64,000 nt of DNA from Cryomorphaceae bacterium (GCA_003331265.1 QOPV01000003.1:1-64000), one strand, 5' to 3'; shown: positions 47,871-57,777, counted from the first letter of the stretch. Numbers and translations: made by a program. Notes: generated by a model not told the origin, from the sequence alone.

Positions 47871-48794
47871 ATGAAAAAATTATTAACTATTGTAATTATG
47901 CTTTTTGTAGGAGTTTCATTTTCACAAAAAAAAGCAAATGGTAAAATTTATATTGAACACCCTGCTTTGGAAATTGTTAAAAAATTTGATAAAGCATTCG
48001 TTAAAGGAGATTTAGAAACTATTAAAAGTCTTGTAGCAGATAACTTTTCCTGGAGACATGGTTCAATGAGAGGAAAAGCAGGAACTTTACAGCAATTATT
48101 GTCACGCTCTAATTATCTGAGTAAAAATATTGTAAATTTTGAAATTATTCACAGAGGATCAGCCTACCCTGATGTTTTTGAATACAAGGAAGACAACTCT
48201 GTAGATGTAAAGACATACGCTTGGTTGATGGGTTATGACAAAAACACTGGAGTTGAGTTAAATATGCCTAGAAACGCTAACTTTAGAATGACTACAGATG
48301 GTAAAAAAATTGCCTGGATGTCTGTTTTAGATGACCGACTCCTGTGGAGTAAAGCATATAGTGCTTATGAAACAAAAAAGAATGGAGTAATTTACAAAGA
48401 TCATCCATATGTTTCTAAGGTAAGGCTTTTAATGCAAGCATATCAGGAAATGGATTTTGAAAAAGCGAGAAGTCTATACAATGAATCTACTCGATTTTAT
48501 GATGTAATGAACTCAGGAATAGATGAGTTTAAATCATTAGAAGAAGAGTTTTCTGGTATCGGTGAATATATGAGCACCTACGAAATTGTTGATATACGTG
48601 AAAGTGGATTTCCTGATGCATTGGATTATGAGGGTAATGGTGCAGTAGTGATTTCTTGGTGGGTTTTTACCTTTAAAAATAAAAAATCTGGAAATGTTGC
48701 AAGAATAATGCAACATTTGCAACACTCGTTTAATGAGAAAGGAGATATAATTAGAGAAGACTATTATTTTAACCCAGCTCTATTACCAAAATAA
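47871..48794 (+). CDS. Exported protein with two tandem NTF2/SnoaL-like domains
   Basis: A 307-residue protein with a signal peptide ending near VSFSQ. It is an internal duplication: unit 1 starts GKIYIEHPALEIVKKFDKAF and unit 2 GVIYKDHPYVSKVRLLMQAY; both continue with a second helix (D-L-E-T-I-K-S-L against F-E-K-A-R-S-L-Y) and curved beta sheet (PDVFEYKEDNSVDVKTYAWL against PDALDYEGNGAVVISWWVF). Each unit has the helices and sheet of an NTF2-like fold. It has its own AACATTC-type promoter and a terminator behind. Function unknown. Confidence 0.65.
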   Translation: MKKLLTIVIMLFVGVSFSQKKANGKIYIEHPALEIVKKFDKAFVKGDLETIKSLVADNFSWRHGSMRGKAGTLQQLLSRSNYLSKNIVNFEIIHRGSAYPDVFEYKEDNSVDVKTYAWLMGYDKNTGVELNMPRNANFRMTTDGKKIAWMSVLDDRLLWSKAYSAYETKKNGVIYKDHPYVSKVRLLMQAYQEMDFEKARSLYNESTRFYDVMNSGIDEFKSLEEEFSGIGEYMSTYEIVDIRESGFPDALDYEGNGAVVISWWVFTFKNKKSGNVARIMQHLQHSFNEKGDIIREDYYFNPALLPK

Positions 48795-48815
48795 TTTTTC
48801 TAAAATTTATATTTT

Positions 48816-48853
48816 AAAACCCTTGTAAATTAATTACTTACAAGGGTTTTTTT
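48816..48853 (+). terminator. Rho-independent terminator
   Basis: AAAACCCTTGTAA (48816-48828), a 9-nt loop and TTACAAGGGTTTT with further T. It follows the tandem-NTF2 gene by 21 bp. Almost the same hairpin occurs at 50292-50326. Confidence 0.9.
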
Positions 48854-48913
48854 AGAAAAAAAGACTTGAATTGAACAACAAAAAAATATACTTGAATATT
48901 TTTTAATTTTAAT

Positions 48914-50140
48914 ATGAGATCACGAATTAAACCTACCAAAAGATCTGAAAGAATTCAATCATTAGATATCCTAAGAGGATTTGCTGTTTTAGGAATCTTA
49001 ATTATGAACATACAAAGTTTTTCAATGCCTGGTTCAGCTTACTCTAATCCATTAGCTTATGGAGATCTAACAGGAATTAATAAATTAGTTTGGATAGTTA
49101 GCCATATTTTAGCTGATCAGAAGTTTATGAATATCTTTTCTATTCTATATGGTGCAGGTATCATTTTAGTAACTTCCCGAGCTGAATTAAAAACTGGCAA
49201 ATCTATTGGACTTCATTACAGAAGAACCTTTTGGTTATTAATCTTAGGACTTATTCACGCTCACTTAATTTGGTACGGAGATATTCTGGTAGCTTATTCA
49301 ATATCTGCTTTAATACTTTTTCCTTTACGAAAATTGAGACCTTCAGTTCAGTTTATAATAGGAGTCTTTCTTTTTAGCATACATTCAATAATATATTTAT
49401 TTTTTGGAAACACAATTAATTACTGGCCTTCTGAGTCAATTTCTGAAACGGCACAATCTTGGGCACCTACAATTGAAAGAATAAACTATGAAATTGAGAT
49501 GATAACAGGTACTTTATCACAACAAGTTCAACATAATTCAGCTGTTGCTACATATTTGGAGACCAATTATTTCATTTCATTGTATGGGTTTTGGCGTGTT
49601 AGTGGACTTATGCTGATTGGGATGTCATTATATAAGTGTGGTTTTTTAATTGCTAACAAGTCCAATGCTTATTATAAAAAGGTTACATTAATTGTATTAC
49701 CAACAGGTTTTATAATTGTAATTATAGGTGTGATTAAAAACTTTAATGCTGATTGGAATTGGACATATTCAATGTTCTTAGGTTCACAATTTAATTACTG
49801 GGGAAGCTTACTAATTAGCATTGGATATATTTCATTAATAATGTTATTTTCAAAATATTCTTATTTAAATTCTTTTAAAAAAAGACTAGCCAGTATTGGA
49901 CAAATGGCTTTAACCAACTATATTGTTCAATCTGTTATCTCAGTATTGATTTTCTTTGGGGTTGGTTTTAGTTTATTTGGACAAGTGGATAGATGGATTC
50001 AAGTATTAATTGTTTTAGCTATTTGGTTTTTACAACTTTTATGGTCTAAGCCTTGGTTGAATCGTTATCGTTATGGTCCATTAGAATGGTTGTGGAGATC
50101 ACTTTCATATGGAAAAATACAAGCCTTAATTAATAAATAA
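48914..50140 (+). CDS. DUF418-family membrane protein
   Basis: A 408-residue polytopic membrane protein with about ten helices. The N-terminal SLDILRGFAVLGILIMNIQ is the hallmark of the DUF418/YeiB group, and the C-terminal half shows KRLASIGQMALTNYIVQSV, typical for the family. Proteins of this group are related to acyltransferase-3-like membrane proteins, but no catalytic role is established. Monocistronic; 120 bp after the tandem-NTF2 gene, with the tRNA-Ser gene on the opposite strand beyond. Confidence 0.85.
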   Translation: MRSRIKPTKRSERIQSLDILRGFAVLGILIMNIQSFSMPGSAYSNPLAYGDLTGINKLVWIVSHILADQKFMNIFSILYGAGIILVTSRAELKTGKSIGLHYRRTFWLLILGLIHAHLIWYGDILVAYSISALILFPLRKLRPSVQFIIGVFLFSIHSIIYLFFGNTINYWPSESISETAQSWAPTIERINYEIEMITGTLSQQVQHNSAVATYLETNYFISLYGFWRVSGLMLIGMSLYKCGFLIANKSNAYYKKVTLIVLPTGFIIVIIGVIKNFNADWNWTYSMFLGSQFNYWGSLLISIGYISLIMLFSKYSYLNSFKKRLASIGQMALTNYIVQSVISVLIFFGVGFSLFGQVDRWIQVLIVLAIWFLQLLWSKPWLNRYRYGPLEWLWRSLSYGKIQALINK

Positions 50141-50291
50141 ATTATTTAAGAATTTGAAAAAACTAATTCTACTATTATGAAACTAAAAGATTAAATATTT
50201 AATTAAAAGAGAAATTTCAAATGCTTTTCAAATACCAAGCGAACAACTAGTCAAAAGTAGTAAAGGCAACGATTCAGGGAGCCATAAAAAT
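50141..50291. other. AT-rich intergenic stretch without recognisable genes
   Basis: Between the DUF418 gene and the shared hairpin I see no ORF, RNA or promoter I can defend. Confidence 0.6.
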
Positions 50292-50326
50292 AAACCCTTG
50301 TAAATCAATGATTTACAAGGGTTTTT
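50292..50326. terminator. Rho-independent terminator of tRNA-Ser (bidirectional)
   Basis: AAACCCTTGTAAAT (50292-50305), a 5-nt loop and ATTTACAAGGGTTT (50311-50324) followed by T. On the minus strand it directly follows the tRNA-Ser 3' end by one base and is followed by TTTATTTTTA. It nearly repeats the hairpin at 48816. Confidence 0.82.
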
Positions 50327-50327
50327 G

Positions 50328-50411
50328 CGGAGAGACGGGGACTCGAACCCCGGCGACAGTTACCCGTCGACAGATTAGCAATCTGCTCCATTACCACTCT
50401 GGCACCTCTCC
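50328..50411 (-). tRNA. tRNA-Ser (anticodon GCT)
   Basis: On the minus strand an 84-nt tRNA with acceptor GGAGAGG pairing with TCTCTCC, discriminator G, and no encoded CCA. The anticodon loop GATTGCTAATC reads GCT for serine codons AGC/AGT. The long variable arm (TGTCGACGGGTAACTGTCG) is the serine type, and the T arm has GGTTCGAGTCC. Promoter lies just upstream, terminator directly behind. Confidence 0.95.
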
Positions 50412-50438
50412 AATATTCATTTAAATTAAATGAGCGAG

Positions 50439-50469
50439 CAAATTTAACTTTTCCAAGTCAATTCGACAA
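50439..50469 (-). promoter_or_regulatory. Bacteroidota-type promoter of tRNA-Ser
   Basis: On the minus strand TTG (50467-50469), 20 bp spacer, then TAAATTTG (50439-50446), matching the housekeeping consensus TTG-N17-23-TAnnTTTG. The -7 box is 27 nt before the tRNA 5' end. Confidence 0.55.
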
Positions 50470-50484
50470 GATTTAAAATAAAAA

Positions 50485-51573
50485 TTACAGATTCTTAGTT
50501 AATTCCTTTACGATTCTATTTTCAGAAAAGAATTCTTTACCAATAACCTTTAGTGCCGTATAGGTTGGAATAGCAGCTATCATCCCAAGTGGACCAAATA
50601 ATAACCCTCCCGTTATGATAATTAAAAAAATTTCTAAAGGATGAGATTTTACGCTGTTTGAAAATATGTAGGGTTGGCTAAAAAAGTTGTCGATTAATTG
50701 TCCAAAAATAAAACCGATTGAAACGTAAATAGCCTTAGGAAGAATTACACTACTAAAATCAGCCCCTATATGACTAGACATTGTGAGAAGGATCATTAAT
50801 ATTCCACCAACCACAGGCCCAACAAATGGAATTAAGTTGAGTAGAGAGCATAAAAATGCAATTACAAAGGCATTTGGAGTTCCAATAATTAGAAGAATAA
50901 TAGTATAAATAACAAACAAGATAAAAATTTGTAAAATTAGGCCCCCAAAATATCTGGAAAGAAGCAACTTGATTGATTCAAAAGATTTTCCGAATTTTTT
51001 ACTGGATTTTTTAGGAATCATGACATACAAGGTTCTTTCTAAAATCATAGCGTCTTTTAATAAAAAGAATGAAATAAACATTATTGATAAAATACCAATG
51101 GTTAAATTTCCAAGAGTCTTTCCAAGAGAGTTTAGAATTTCTGGAACAAATCCAAAATCCATATTACTTAGCCAGTCCATATTAAAAATAGTATTGTTTA
51201 AATCTATATTAAACCGATTTAAATAAGTGGACGTCTCAGCATAAAGAAACTTAATATTTCCTTGAAATGAGTCAATATCTAGAAGAGAAAGATTTTTACC
51301 TTGTTCAATTACAAGTGGAATAAAAAGGGAAATAATTCCAATAATAACGGCAAGAAAAAAAAACATCGTGAAAATTGAAGCTGTTGTGTTTTTTAATTTT
51401 AATCTGTTATTTAAGAAAATAACAATTGGTCTACCTATAAGAGAAATTATACCAGCTATTATTAAATAACCTACAAGAACTTTAATCTCAAATAAAAGAT
51501 ATAGAGTTAATAAAACACCTGTAATAACAAGAAGTGAATGTAGTATTCCTTTAGAAATTTCATTTTTTGACAT
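50485..51573 (-). CDS. AI-2E family permease (PerM/YdiK type)
   Basis: A 362-residue inner-membrane protein. The ATG at 51573 (MSKNEISKGILH) was chosen because a start 42 bp earlier would overlap the rsmE gene. It has the family's pair of helices at the N-terminus (VLLTLYLLFEIKVLVGYLII), a large cytoplasmic loop, and the C-terminal PFVGPVVGGILMILLTMS and VKSHPLEIFLIIITGGLLFG blocks that define AI-2E/PerM transporters. Members export or move various small solutes; AI-2 transport is only shown for a few. Downstream of rsmE by 11 bp. Confidence 0.88.
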   Translation of the reverse strand: MSKNEISKGILHSLLVITGVLLTLYLLFEIKVLVGYLIIAGIISLIGRPIVIFLNNRLKLKNTTASIFTMFFFLAVIIGIISLFIPLVIEQGKNLSLLDIDSFQGNIKFLYAETSTYLNRFNIDLNNTIFNMDWLSNMDFGFVPEILNSLGKTLGNLTIGILSIMFISFFLLKDAMILERTLYVMIPKKSSKKFGKSFESIKLLLSRYFGGLILQIFILFVIYTIILLIIGTPNAFVIAFLCSLLNLIPFVGPVVGGILMILLTMSSHIGADFSSVILPKAIYVSIGFIFGQLIDNFFSQPYIFSNSVKSHPLEIFLIIITGGLLFGPLGMIAAIPTYTALKVIGKEFFSENRIVKELTKNL

Positions 51574-51584
51574 ATTCAAATATA

Positions 51585-52289
51585 TTATAAATTGGCGATA
51601 GAAAAAGTATGACATGCTACAATTCCCGCTGTTTCAGCCCTTAATCTGGTATCTCCCAAACTTACATTTTTAAATTTTTTTGAACTACATAGTTCAACTT
51701 CCTTATCTGTAAAATCACCTTCAGGACCAATTAAAATTAAATAGGATGACTTAGGTTTAATGGATTTTATTAGTAGACTCTTAGCTGAATCATTACAATG
51801 AGCAATAAACAAGTCTTCATTTGTTTTTGTTTTAATAAAATCTTTCAAGCTAGTAACAGAGTTTAATTTTGGTAAATGTGTTTTTAAAGATTGTTTCATT
51901 GAAGAGACCAATATTTTTTTAAAACGATTTTCATTTATATATTTCTTTTCAGTTCTGTCACATATAAGTGGGGTGATTTCTGAGATTCCAATTTCACTAG
52001 CTTTTTCTAGAAACCATTCAAATCTCTCACTTGATTTCAATAAAGAAATTCCAATATGAAGGGAGTAGGGTAAAGGATTTTTTTTAATGATTTCTTTGAT
52101 ACTTACCTGGCAATTATTTTTTGAAATTGATGATATAGTTCCTTTGAAAAAAATATTTTTTCCATTGGTAATATTAATATCATCTCCGATTTCTTTTCTT
52201 AAAACTTTAAATATATGTTTGCTTTCATCTTTATTAAAATCAGCTGTTTTGTTATTTAACGTTAAATCAGGTAAAAAAAATAGTTGCAT
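51585..52289 (-). CDS. rsmE: 16S rRNA (uracil1498-N3)-methyltransferase
   Basis: A 234-residue SPOUT methyltransferase. The N-terminal PUA-like part has KHIFKVLRKEIGDDINITNG, followed by KSSERFEWFLEKASEIGISE and the knotted SAM-binding region LILIGPEGDFTDKEVE ... VSLGDTRLRAETAGI, with the characteristic LGxxxLRxETA motif. It methylates U1498 (E. coli numbering) in 16S rRNA. One bp separates it from the end of tsaD, and the two are co-transcribed. Confidence 0.95.
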   Translation of the reverse strand: MQLFFLPDLTLNNKTADFNKDESKHIFKVLRKEIGDDINITNGKNIFFKGTISSISKNNCQVSIKEIIKKNPLPYSLHIGISLLKSSERFEWFLEKASEIGISEITPLICDRTEKKYINENRFKKILVSSMKQSLKTHLPKLNSVTSLKDFIKTKTNEDLFIAHCNDSAKSLLIKSIKPKSSYLILIGPEGDFTDKEVELCSSKKFKNVSLGDTRLRAETAGIVACHTFSIANL

Positions 52290-52290
52290 A

Positions 52291-53298
52291 TTAAATTTGA
52301 TATCTTGATTTTGCTCCTTCTTCTAAATTAGAGAAGTCTCTATTATTATATTTTAAATAACCTACCATTGCAATCATTGCAGCATTATCAGTGGTGTATT
52401 CGAACTTGGGAAAAAAAGCTTTAAAGCTATTTTTATCACTTTTAAATTTTTTAATTATCGCGGAATTACAGGAAACACCCCCACCAAATACAACATTATT
52501 AATTTTAGTTAGTTTAATGGCATTAGTGATTTTCTCAAAAAGGATATCTACAATGGTTTTTTGTAGAGAGGCACAAAGATTATTAAGTTCATTAGAGATA
52601 AAATCTTTATTTGATTTACTTTCTTTTTCAATAAATCTAAGAAAGCCCGTTTTTAATCCACTAAAACTAAAACTAAGATCTCCAACCTTTGGTTTTGTAA
52701 ATTTAAATTTCAAAGGGTCACCTAATTTTGAATTTTTATCAATTATTGGTCCAGCAGGGTAGGGTAATCCCATCATTTTACCACATTTGTCAAAAGTTTC
52801 TCCTATCGCATCGTCTAATGTTTCGCCAATAACTTCCATATCAAAGTAATCCCTTACCATTACAATTTGAGTATGCCCTCCAGAAATAGTAACTCCGATG
52901 AATGGAAATGTTGGCTTTTCTAAATTACAATCTTCAATAAAATGTGCTAAAAGGTGGGCCTGCATGTGATTCACCTCAATAATTGGTATTCCCAGTCCTA
53001 GTGACAAAGACTTTGAAAATGATGATCCAATTAAAAGAGACCCTAATAATCCAGGGCCTCTTGTGTAAGCTATAGCATTTAATTGATTTTTGTCGATATT
53101 TGCTATTGAAATTGCCTGGTTGACCACAGGAATTATATTTTGTTGATGAGCTCTCGAAGCTAACTCTGGAACAACTCCTCCGTAGGATTTGTGAATTTCT
53201 TGATTAGCTACAAGATTGGACAATACTTTACCATCACATAAAACAGATGCTGAAGTGTCATCGCAAGAAGATTCGATTCCTAAAATGTAGGTAGGCAC
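52291..53298 (-). CDS. tsaD: tRNA N6-adenosine threonylcarbamoyltransferase
   Basis: A 335-residue universal enzyme (Kae1/TsaD) that makes the t6A modification at A37 of ANN-decoding tRNAs. GIESSCDDTSASV starts the ASKHA fold, the metal-binding histidines lie in NHMQAHLLAH (about 109-118), and VTISGGHTQIVM plus FGGGVSCNSAI complete the nucleotide site. Full length. Divergent from tamB, with rsmE and the AI-2E permease gene downstream. Confidence 0.97.
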   Translation of the reverse strand: MPTYILGIESSCDDTSASVLCDGKVLSNLVANQEIHKSYGGVVPELASRAHQQNIIPVVNQAISIANIDKNQLNAIAYTRGPGLLGSLLIGSSFSKSLSLGLGIPIIEVNHMQAHLLAHFIEDCNLEKPTFPFIGVTISGGHTQIVMVRDYFDMEVIGETLDDAIGETFDKCGKMMGLPYPAGPIIDKNSKLGDPLKFKFTKPKVGDLSFSFSGLKTGFLRFIEKESKSNKDFISNELNNLCASLQKTIVDILFEKITNAIKLTKINNVVFGGGVSCNSAIIKKFKSDKNSFKAFFPKFEYTTDNAAMIAMVGYLKYNNRDFSNLEEGAKSRYQI

Positions 53299-53328
53299 AA
53301 TATTTGTTTAATAACAAAGATAATACAT

Positions 53329-56300
53329 ATAAATATCAAAAAGTTTATTAAAAAATATCGATTTATTATTATTGCTTTTTTTGCTTTATCAATAGTTTTT
53401 ATCTCAATAACAACCATTCCTAGTGTTCAAACTTATTTTGCACAAAAAATTGCAGATCAATTTAATAAACAATATGGAACAGAATTACAGATAAAAACTG
53501 CAGAACTTAATTTTGATGGAAAGATTGATTTAAATAATTTTTTGATTAAAGATCATAAAAATGACACATTAATCTTTTTTAAGAGTTTGTATTTAAGTCC
53601 TATGAGCTTAAAAAAAATGATGTCTAATGATTTTAATTTTAAATCGATTGATTTTGAGGGTCTTAAGCTAAATGTTTTTAAATATTTAAATGATGGAGAA
53701 ACCAATCTACAAATTTTCCTAAATAAGTTAAAAGTTGAGAAAAACAATTCATTGTCAGAATCAGAATCAAATTTAATTATTAGAAAAATTAATGGACTTA
53801 ATTCAGAATTAAGTTTTAAGGATTACAATTCATTTGGAAATAATTTTAAACTTCTTGACTTAGATTTAAATTTATCAAACATCAATATTATAGATGACCA
53901 AATAGATCTTGATATTGGTTCAATTGCTTTTAAAAATGAATTAGGATTTAGTTTAAAGCATTTTTCTTCTCGTGTATCTTTAAGTAAGGATTCTTTTAAT
54001 TTAAATGAATTAATAATAAAATATGGAACTTCAAATTTAGAAGGTGATTTATATTTTGATTTATCAAGAATAGATGTTTTTAATATAGTTAATAAAGATG
54101 ATCTTGATTCTATTTTTGTAGATTTTAAATTTAAAAACTCGAATATTTTTCCATCAGATTTCCATTCTTTATATAAAAAAATAGATAAAAATTATTCTAA
54201 TTCATTGTCTTTTGAATCTCATATTAAAGGATTTAGAAATGATTTTTTTATTGAAAACACGGTGTTTTCAAACGAAAATAATTTAATAAAATTTGATTCT
54301 AAATTTTCTAATTTGTTTAGTGATAAAAACGATTATTTATTAGACTTTGATTTTAAAAACATAAACACTTCATCTCAGGAAATTAACTCTGTAATTCCAG
54401 AAATTTTTGGAACTATTATCCCTTCATCAATCAAAGGTTTAGGTGAATTTAAATTTGATGGATTTATTACCATTAACTCTAATCAAGTTGAATCTGATTT
54501 TAATTTGAGTATACAGAAAGGAGTTGTCAATGCTTCATTAAACATTTCTGATTTATCAAACATTGACAACGCAATTTATAACGGATATATCAAAGGAAAA
54601 AATATTGATGTTTCTAAATTCATAAATTTTAAGGCAATTGGAAATTCAAATTTTGAATTTAATATTTTAGGAAGAGGATTTACCTCTAAATATTTAAATT
54701 CTAAGGTTACTGGTAAAATAGATCAGATTTCATTTAATAACAAAATTTTAAATGAACTAGATATTTTCGGACAAGTAAAAGATCAAGTTTTTGATGGAAA
54801 ATTATCTTTGAATGATCCTGATTTAAATTTAGAGTTTAATGGCTTAATAGACTTCAGTGACGATTTAATAGATTTTGATTTCAACTCCTCTATAGATTAT
54901 GCTAATCTTTTCAATTTAGGATTTAATGATAGTAGTGAAATCAGTGGCGATATTATTGTTAAGTTGAGAGGGAATAATATAGACGATCTCATAGGAGATT
55001 TTACATTAAAAAAAATTAAACTCAAAAATATAAATGGAGATGTTGAATTTCAAGATCTATATGCACAACTAAGAAAAAATGAAGGAAAGAGAATAATTAA
55101 TGTTAGTTCCGAAGATATTGTAAGTGGAATATTAATTGGAGAGTATGATTTTACAAACCTTAAATCATCAATATTAAATAACTTAGGTTCACATTATTCA
55201 AATTATACTTTAATAAAACCTTTCAAGTCTCAAAACATTTCTTTTAACCTAAATTTCAAACCTAAGTTTTTAAAGATTATTAACAACAACCTGTCAATTG
55301 ATGAAAATACTTTTTTCTCAGGCAGGTTTGAATCAAATGGTGATTATGACATTAAATTAGAATCTTCTTTTGTAAATTTTAAAGACATATATATTACAAA
55401 TTTAAATTTAGATCTTAATAATAATTTTGGTTCTATTAAAGTAGATGAAATTAATTCTAAACTAATCAGTGGAAAGGATTTTGAATTATTTACAAACTTT
55501 GAGAATGATTCGTTATCAGTAAATTCTAGTTATAAAACTTCAAAAAAAGAATTAAATAAAATTAGTTTTTCTCATACAATTGATTCAAATAATAAGTCTG
55601 TGATTTCCTTTTTCGATATGGAGTTAGTGATAAATGATCAAAAATGGTTAATTGAAAAAAATAATGAAACTGAATTACCTGTTTTATCTTTTTCTAGAAG
55701 TGAAAAAGATTTTAGTTTGATTAATGCCAATTTTATAAGTGGTGATCAAAATCTAGATATTAATATCTCGGAAGACTTAAAGAACTCTGATTACACATTA
55801 AACTTTCAGAACGTTAGTTTAGAAAACTTTACTTCAAATAAGAATAAAATTTTCTTTCAGGCACTAGTCAATGGAAAAGTCGATTTAATAAAAAATAACA
55901 ACGAATACATGGGTTCTTCTTCACTGAAAATAGATGGACTCAAAGCGAATAATAGCTTATTGGGATCTGCAAATTTAAATATTAATGCAAGTAAAGATCT
56001 TAAAAGTTTTGTAATGTCTTTCGATATTGCTAATGAATCTGAAAAAATATTAAATTTAAATGGAAACTTTAGTATTGAAAAGGATTTTTATCCAATTGAC
56101 ATGGAATTAACTATGAGTAATTTTGATATAATGCCCTTTTCAAAAATTGGAGACAATGTTATAACTGACTTTAAAGGTTTTTTTAATTCAAAAATTTTAA
56201 TTTCAGGAAATTCAATGACACCAGTATTTACGGGAAAAATTGAAACAGAGGATGTTGAGTTTTTAATTCCTTATTTAAATGTTAATTATCAACTTATTAA

Positions 56301-57696
56301 TGATCCTAAATTTTATTTAGTAAATCAAACATTTGAATTGAAGGATTTTAATCTTTATAATTCGATAACAAAATCAATTGGTTCTTTAAATGGAAAAATT
56401 AATCACAATAAGTTTAAAGATTGGTTTTTAGATTTAAATATTGATACCGATAATTTATTGATTTTAGATACAAATTCTGAAAATGATGCTGTGTATTATG
56501 GAAAAGGATTTTTAAAAGGGCAAGCAAATATAATAGGTCCTGGTGAAGATTTATTTATAGATGTCAAGGGTTCTACTAATGAAGGGACTGCTCTTACTAT
56601 TCCAATAAAAAAATCTAAAAATATTGGAGATCTTTCCTATTTGAATTTTACAAATAATGATGAAGAAACAGAAGATTTGAATTTTAAGAGAAATGGTCTT
56701 AAAGTTAATTTAGATTTAGAATTTACTAAAAATGCTAATATTGAGGTTATTTTGGACCCTGATTCTGGTTCTAAGCTTGTTTCAAATGGGAATGGTAATT
56801 TAAATTTTAAAATAAATACTTTGGGTAATTTTAACATTTTTGGTGATTACTCAGTTGATTCTGGATCATATTTTTATAAAACTTTAGGAATTGTTGATAG
56901 AGAGTTTATTCTAAAAAAAGGATCTTCAATAGTTTGGAATGGAAACCCATACACGGCTGATTTAAATATTAACGCAAATTATGAGGTTCCTGGTGGGGCT
57001 AACCCTGCTATTTTGATTCAAAACACTAATTTTAACAGGAAAATACCTACTAATATAGATGTGAAGTTAACTGGAAATTTAATTGAAATGAATACTCCTG
57101 ATTTTAGTATTAATTTTCCAAATACTAGTGGGCCAATTAAATCTGAAATAGAGTATTATCTAGTGGATGAGGAGAAGAAGCAGAAACAAGCTATTTCTTT
57201 ATTGTACCAAAGTACATTTATTGACGAAATATCACTTTCTTCCGTATCCTCACAAGCAATTACCAATAATTTATTTCAAAAAGCTTCTGGAATTATTGAT
57301 GATATCTTTACTAATTCAGATGATAAAATGAATGTAGGAATCAATTACTTAAAAGGCGACAAAAATGCAGCGTCGTCCTTACTAAACAGAGATAGATTAG
57401 GATTAACCTTAAAAACAGAAATTAGTGATAAAATTTTAATTAATGGAAAGATTGGAGTTCCTGTTGGAGGTGTTGAAGAAAATGTTATAATAGGTGATGT
57501 TCAAATAGAATTTCTTTTAAATGAAGAAGGTAGTTTTAAAGCTCGATTTTTTAATAAAGAAAATGAATACCAATATTTTGCTAATGACATTGGCTATACT
57601 CAGGGAATGGGAATTTCCTATGAACTAGATTTTGATTCATTTAAGGAATTATTTAAAAAAAATAAGGATAAAAATTCTCAAAAAAATACAAAATAA
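53329..57696 (+). CDS. tamB: Translocation and assembly module protein TamB
   Basis: A very long periplasmic beta-helical protein anchored in the inner membrane; with its TamA-like barrel partner it links the two membranes (lipid transport/barrel assembly). The open frame runs from 53284 and encodes the characteristic N-terminal membrane helix (YRFIIIAFFALSIVFISI, from 53356) and SIPxVQT-like motif, but no ATG, GTG or TTG exists in frame before the TTG at 53542. Initiation is therefore assumed at a rare codon; I give ATA 53329 as the placeholder (1455 residues). The C-terminal DUF490/TamB domain is complete (VDREFILKKGSSIVWNGNPY, LINGKIGVPVGG). Confidence 0.82.
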   Translation: MNIKKFIKKYRFIIIAFFALSIVFISITTIPSVQTYFAQKIADQFNKQYGTELQIKTAELNFDGKIDLNNFLIKDHKNDTLIFFKSLYLSPMSLKKMMSNDFNFKSIDFEGLKLNVFKYLNDGETNLQIFLNKLKVEKNNSLSESESNLIIRKINGLNSELSFKDYNSFGNNFKLLDLDLNLSNINIIDDQIDLDIGSIAFKNELGFSLKHFSSRVSLSKDSFNLNELIIKYGTSNLEGDLYFDLSRIDVFNIVNKDDLDSIFVDFKFKNSNIFPSDFHSLYKKIDKNYSNSLSFESHIKGFRNDFFIENTVFSNENNLIKFDSKFSNLFSDKNDYLLDFDFKNINTSSQEINSVIPEIFGTIIPSSIKGLGEFKFDGFITINSNQVESDFNLSIQKGVVNASLNISDLSNIDNAIYNGYIKGKNIDVSKFINFKAIGNSNFEFNILGRGFTSKYLNSKVTGKIDQISFNNKILNELDIFGQVKDQVFDGKLSLNDPDLNLEFNGLIDFSDDLIDFDFNSSIDYANLFNLGFNDSSEISGDIIVKLRGNNIDDLIGDFTLKKIKLKNINGDVEFQDLYAQLRKNEGKRIINVSSEDIVSGILIGEYDFTNLKSSILNNLGSHYSNYTLIKPFKSQNISFNLNFKPKFLKIINNNLSIDENTFFSGRFESNGDYDIKLESSFVNFKDIYITNLNLDLNNNFGSIKVDEINSKLISGKDFELFTNFENDSLSVNSSYKTSKKELNKISFSHTIDSNNKSVISFFDMELVINDQKWLIEKNNETELPVLSFSRSEKDFSLINANFISGDQNLDINISEDLKNSDYTLNFQNVSLENFTSNKNKIFFQALVNGKVDLIKNNNEYMGSSSLKIDGLKANNSLLGSANLNINASKDLKSFVMSFDIANESEKILNLNGNFSIEKDFYPIDMELTMSNFDIMPFSKIGDNVITDFKGFFNSKILISGNSMTPVFTGKIETEDVEFLIPYLNVNYQLINDPKFYLVNQTFELKDFNLYNSITKSIGSLNGKINHNKFKDWFLDLNIDTDNLLILDTNSENDAVYYGKGFLKGQANIIGPGEDLFIDVKGSTNEGTALTIPIKKSKNIGDLSYLNFTNNDEETEDLNFKRNGLKVNLDLEFTKNANIEVILDPDSGSKLVSNGNGNLNFKINTLGNFNIFGDYSVDSGSYFYKTLGIVDREFILKKGSSIVWNGNPYTADLNINANYEVPGGANPAILIQNTNFNRKIPTNIDVKLTGNLIEMNTPDFSINFPNTSGPIKSEIEYYLVDEEKKQKQAISLLYQSTFIDEISLSSVSSQAITNNLFQKASGIIDDIFTNSDDKMNVGINYLKGDKNAASSLLNRDRLGLTLKTEISDKILINGKIGVPVGGVEENVIIGDVQIEFLLNEEGSFKARFFNKENEYQYFANDIGYTQGMGISYELDFDSFKELFKKNKDKNSQKNTK

Positions 57697-57777
57697 TTTT
57701 CTAGTTAATTATCATTGAATTCTTTTAAAATAATCATTTTAATAATTTGTTTGTAATTTTGTTATTTAAATAATTAT

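Noticed and set aside
50141..50411. Integration site of a mobile element at tRNA-Ser
   Set aside because: The hairpin next to the tRNA looks like an attachment site border at first, but there is no integrase, no second copy of the tRNA 3' end and no change in base composition; a terminator explains it.
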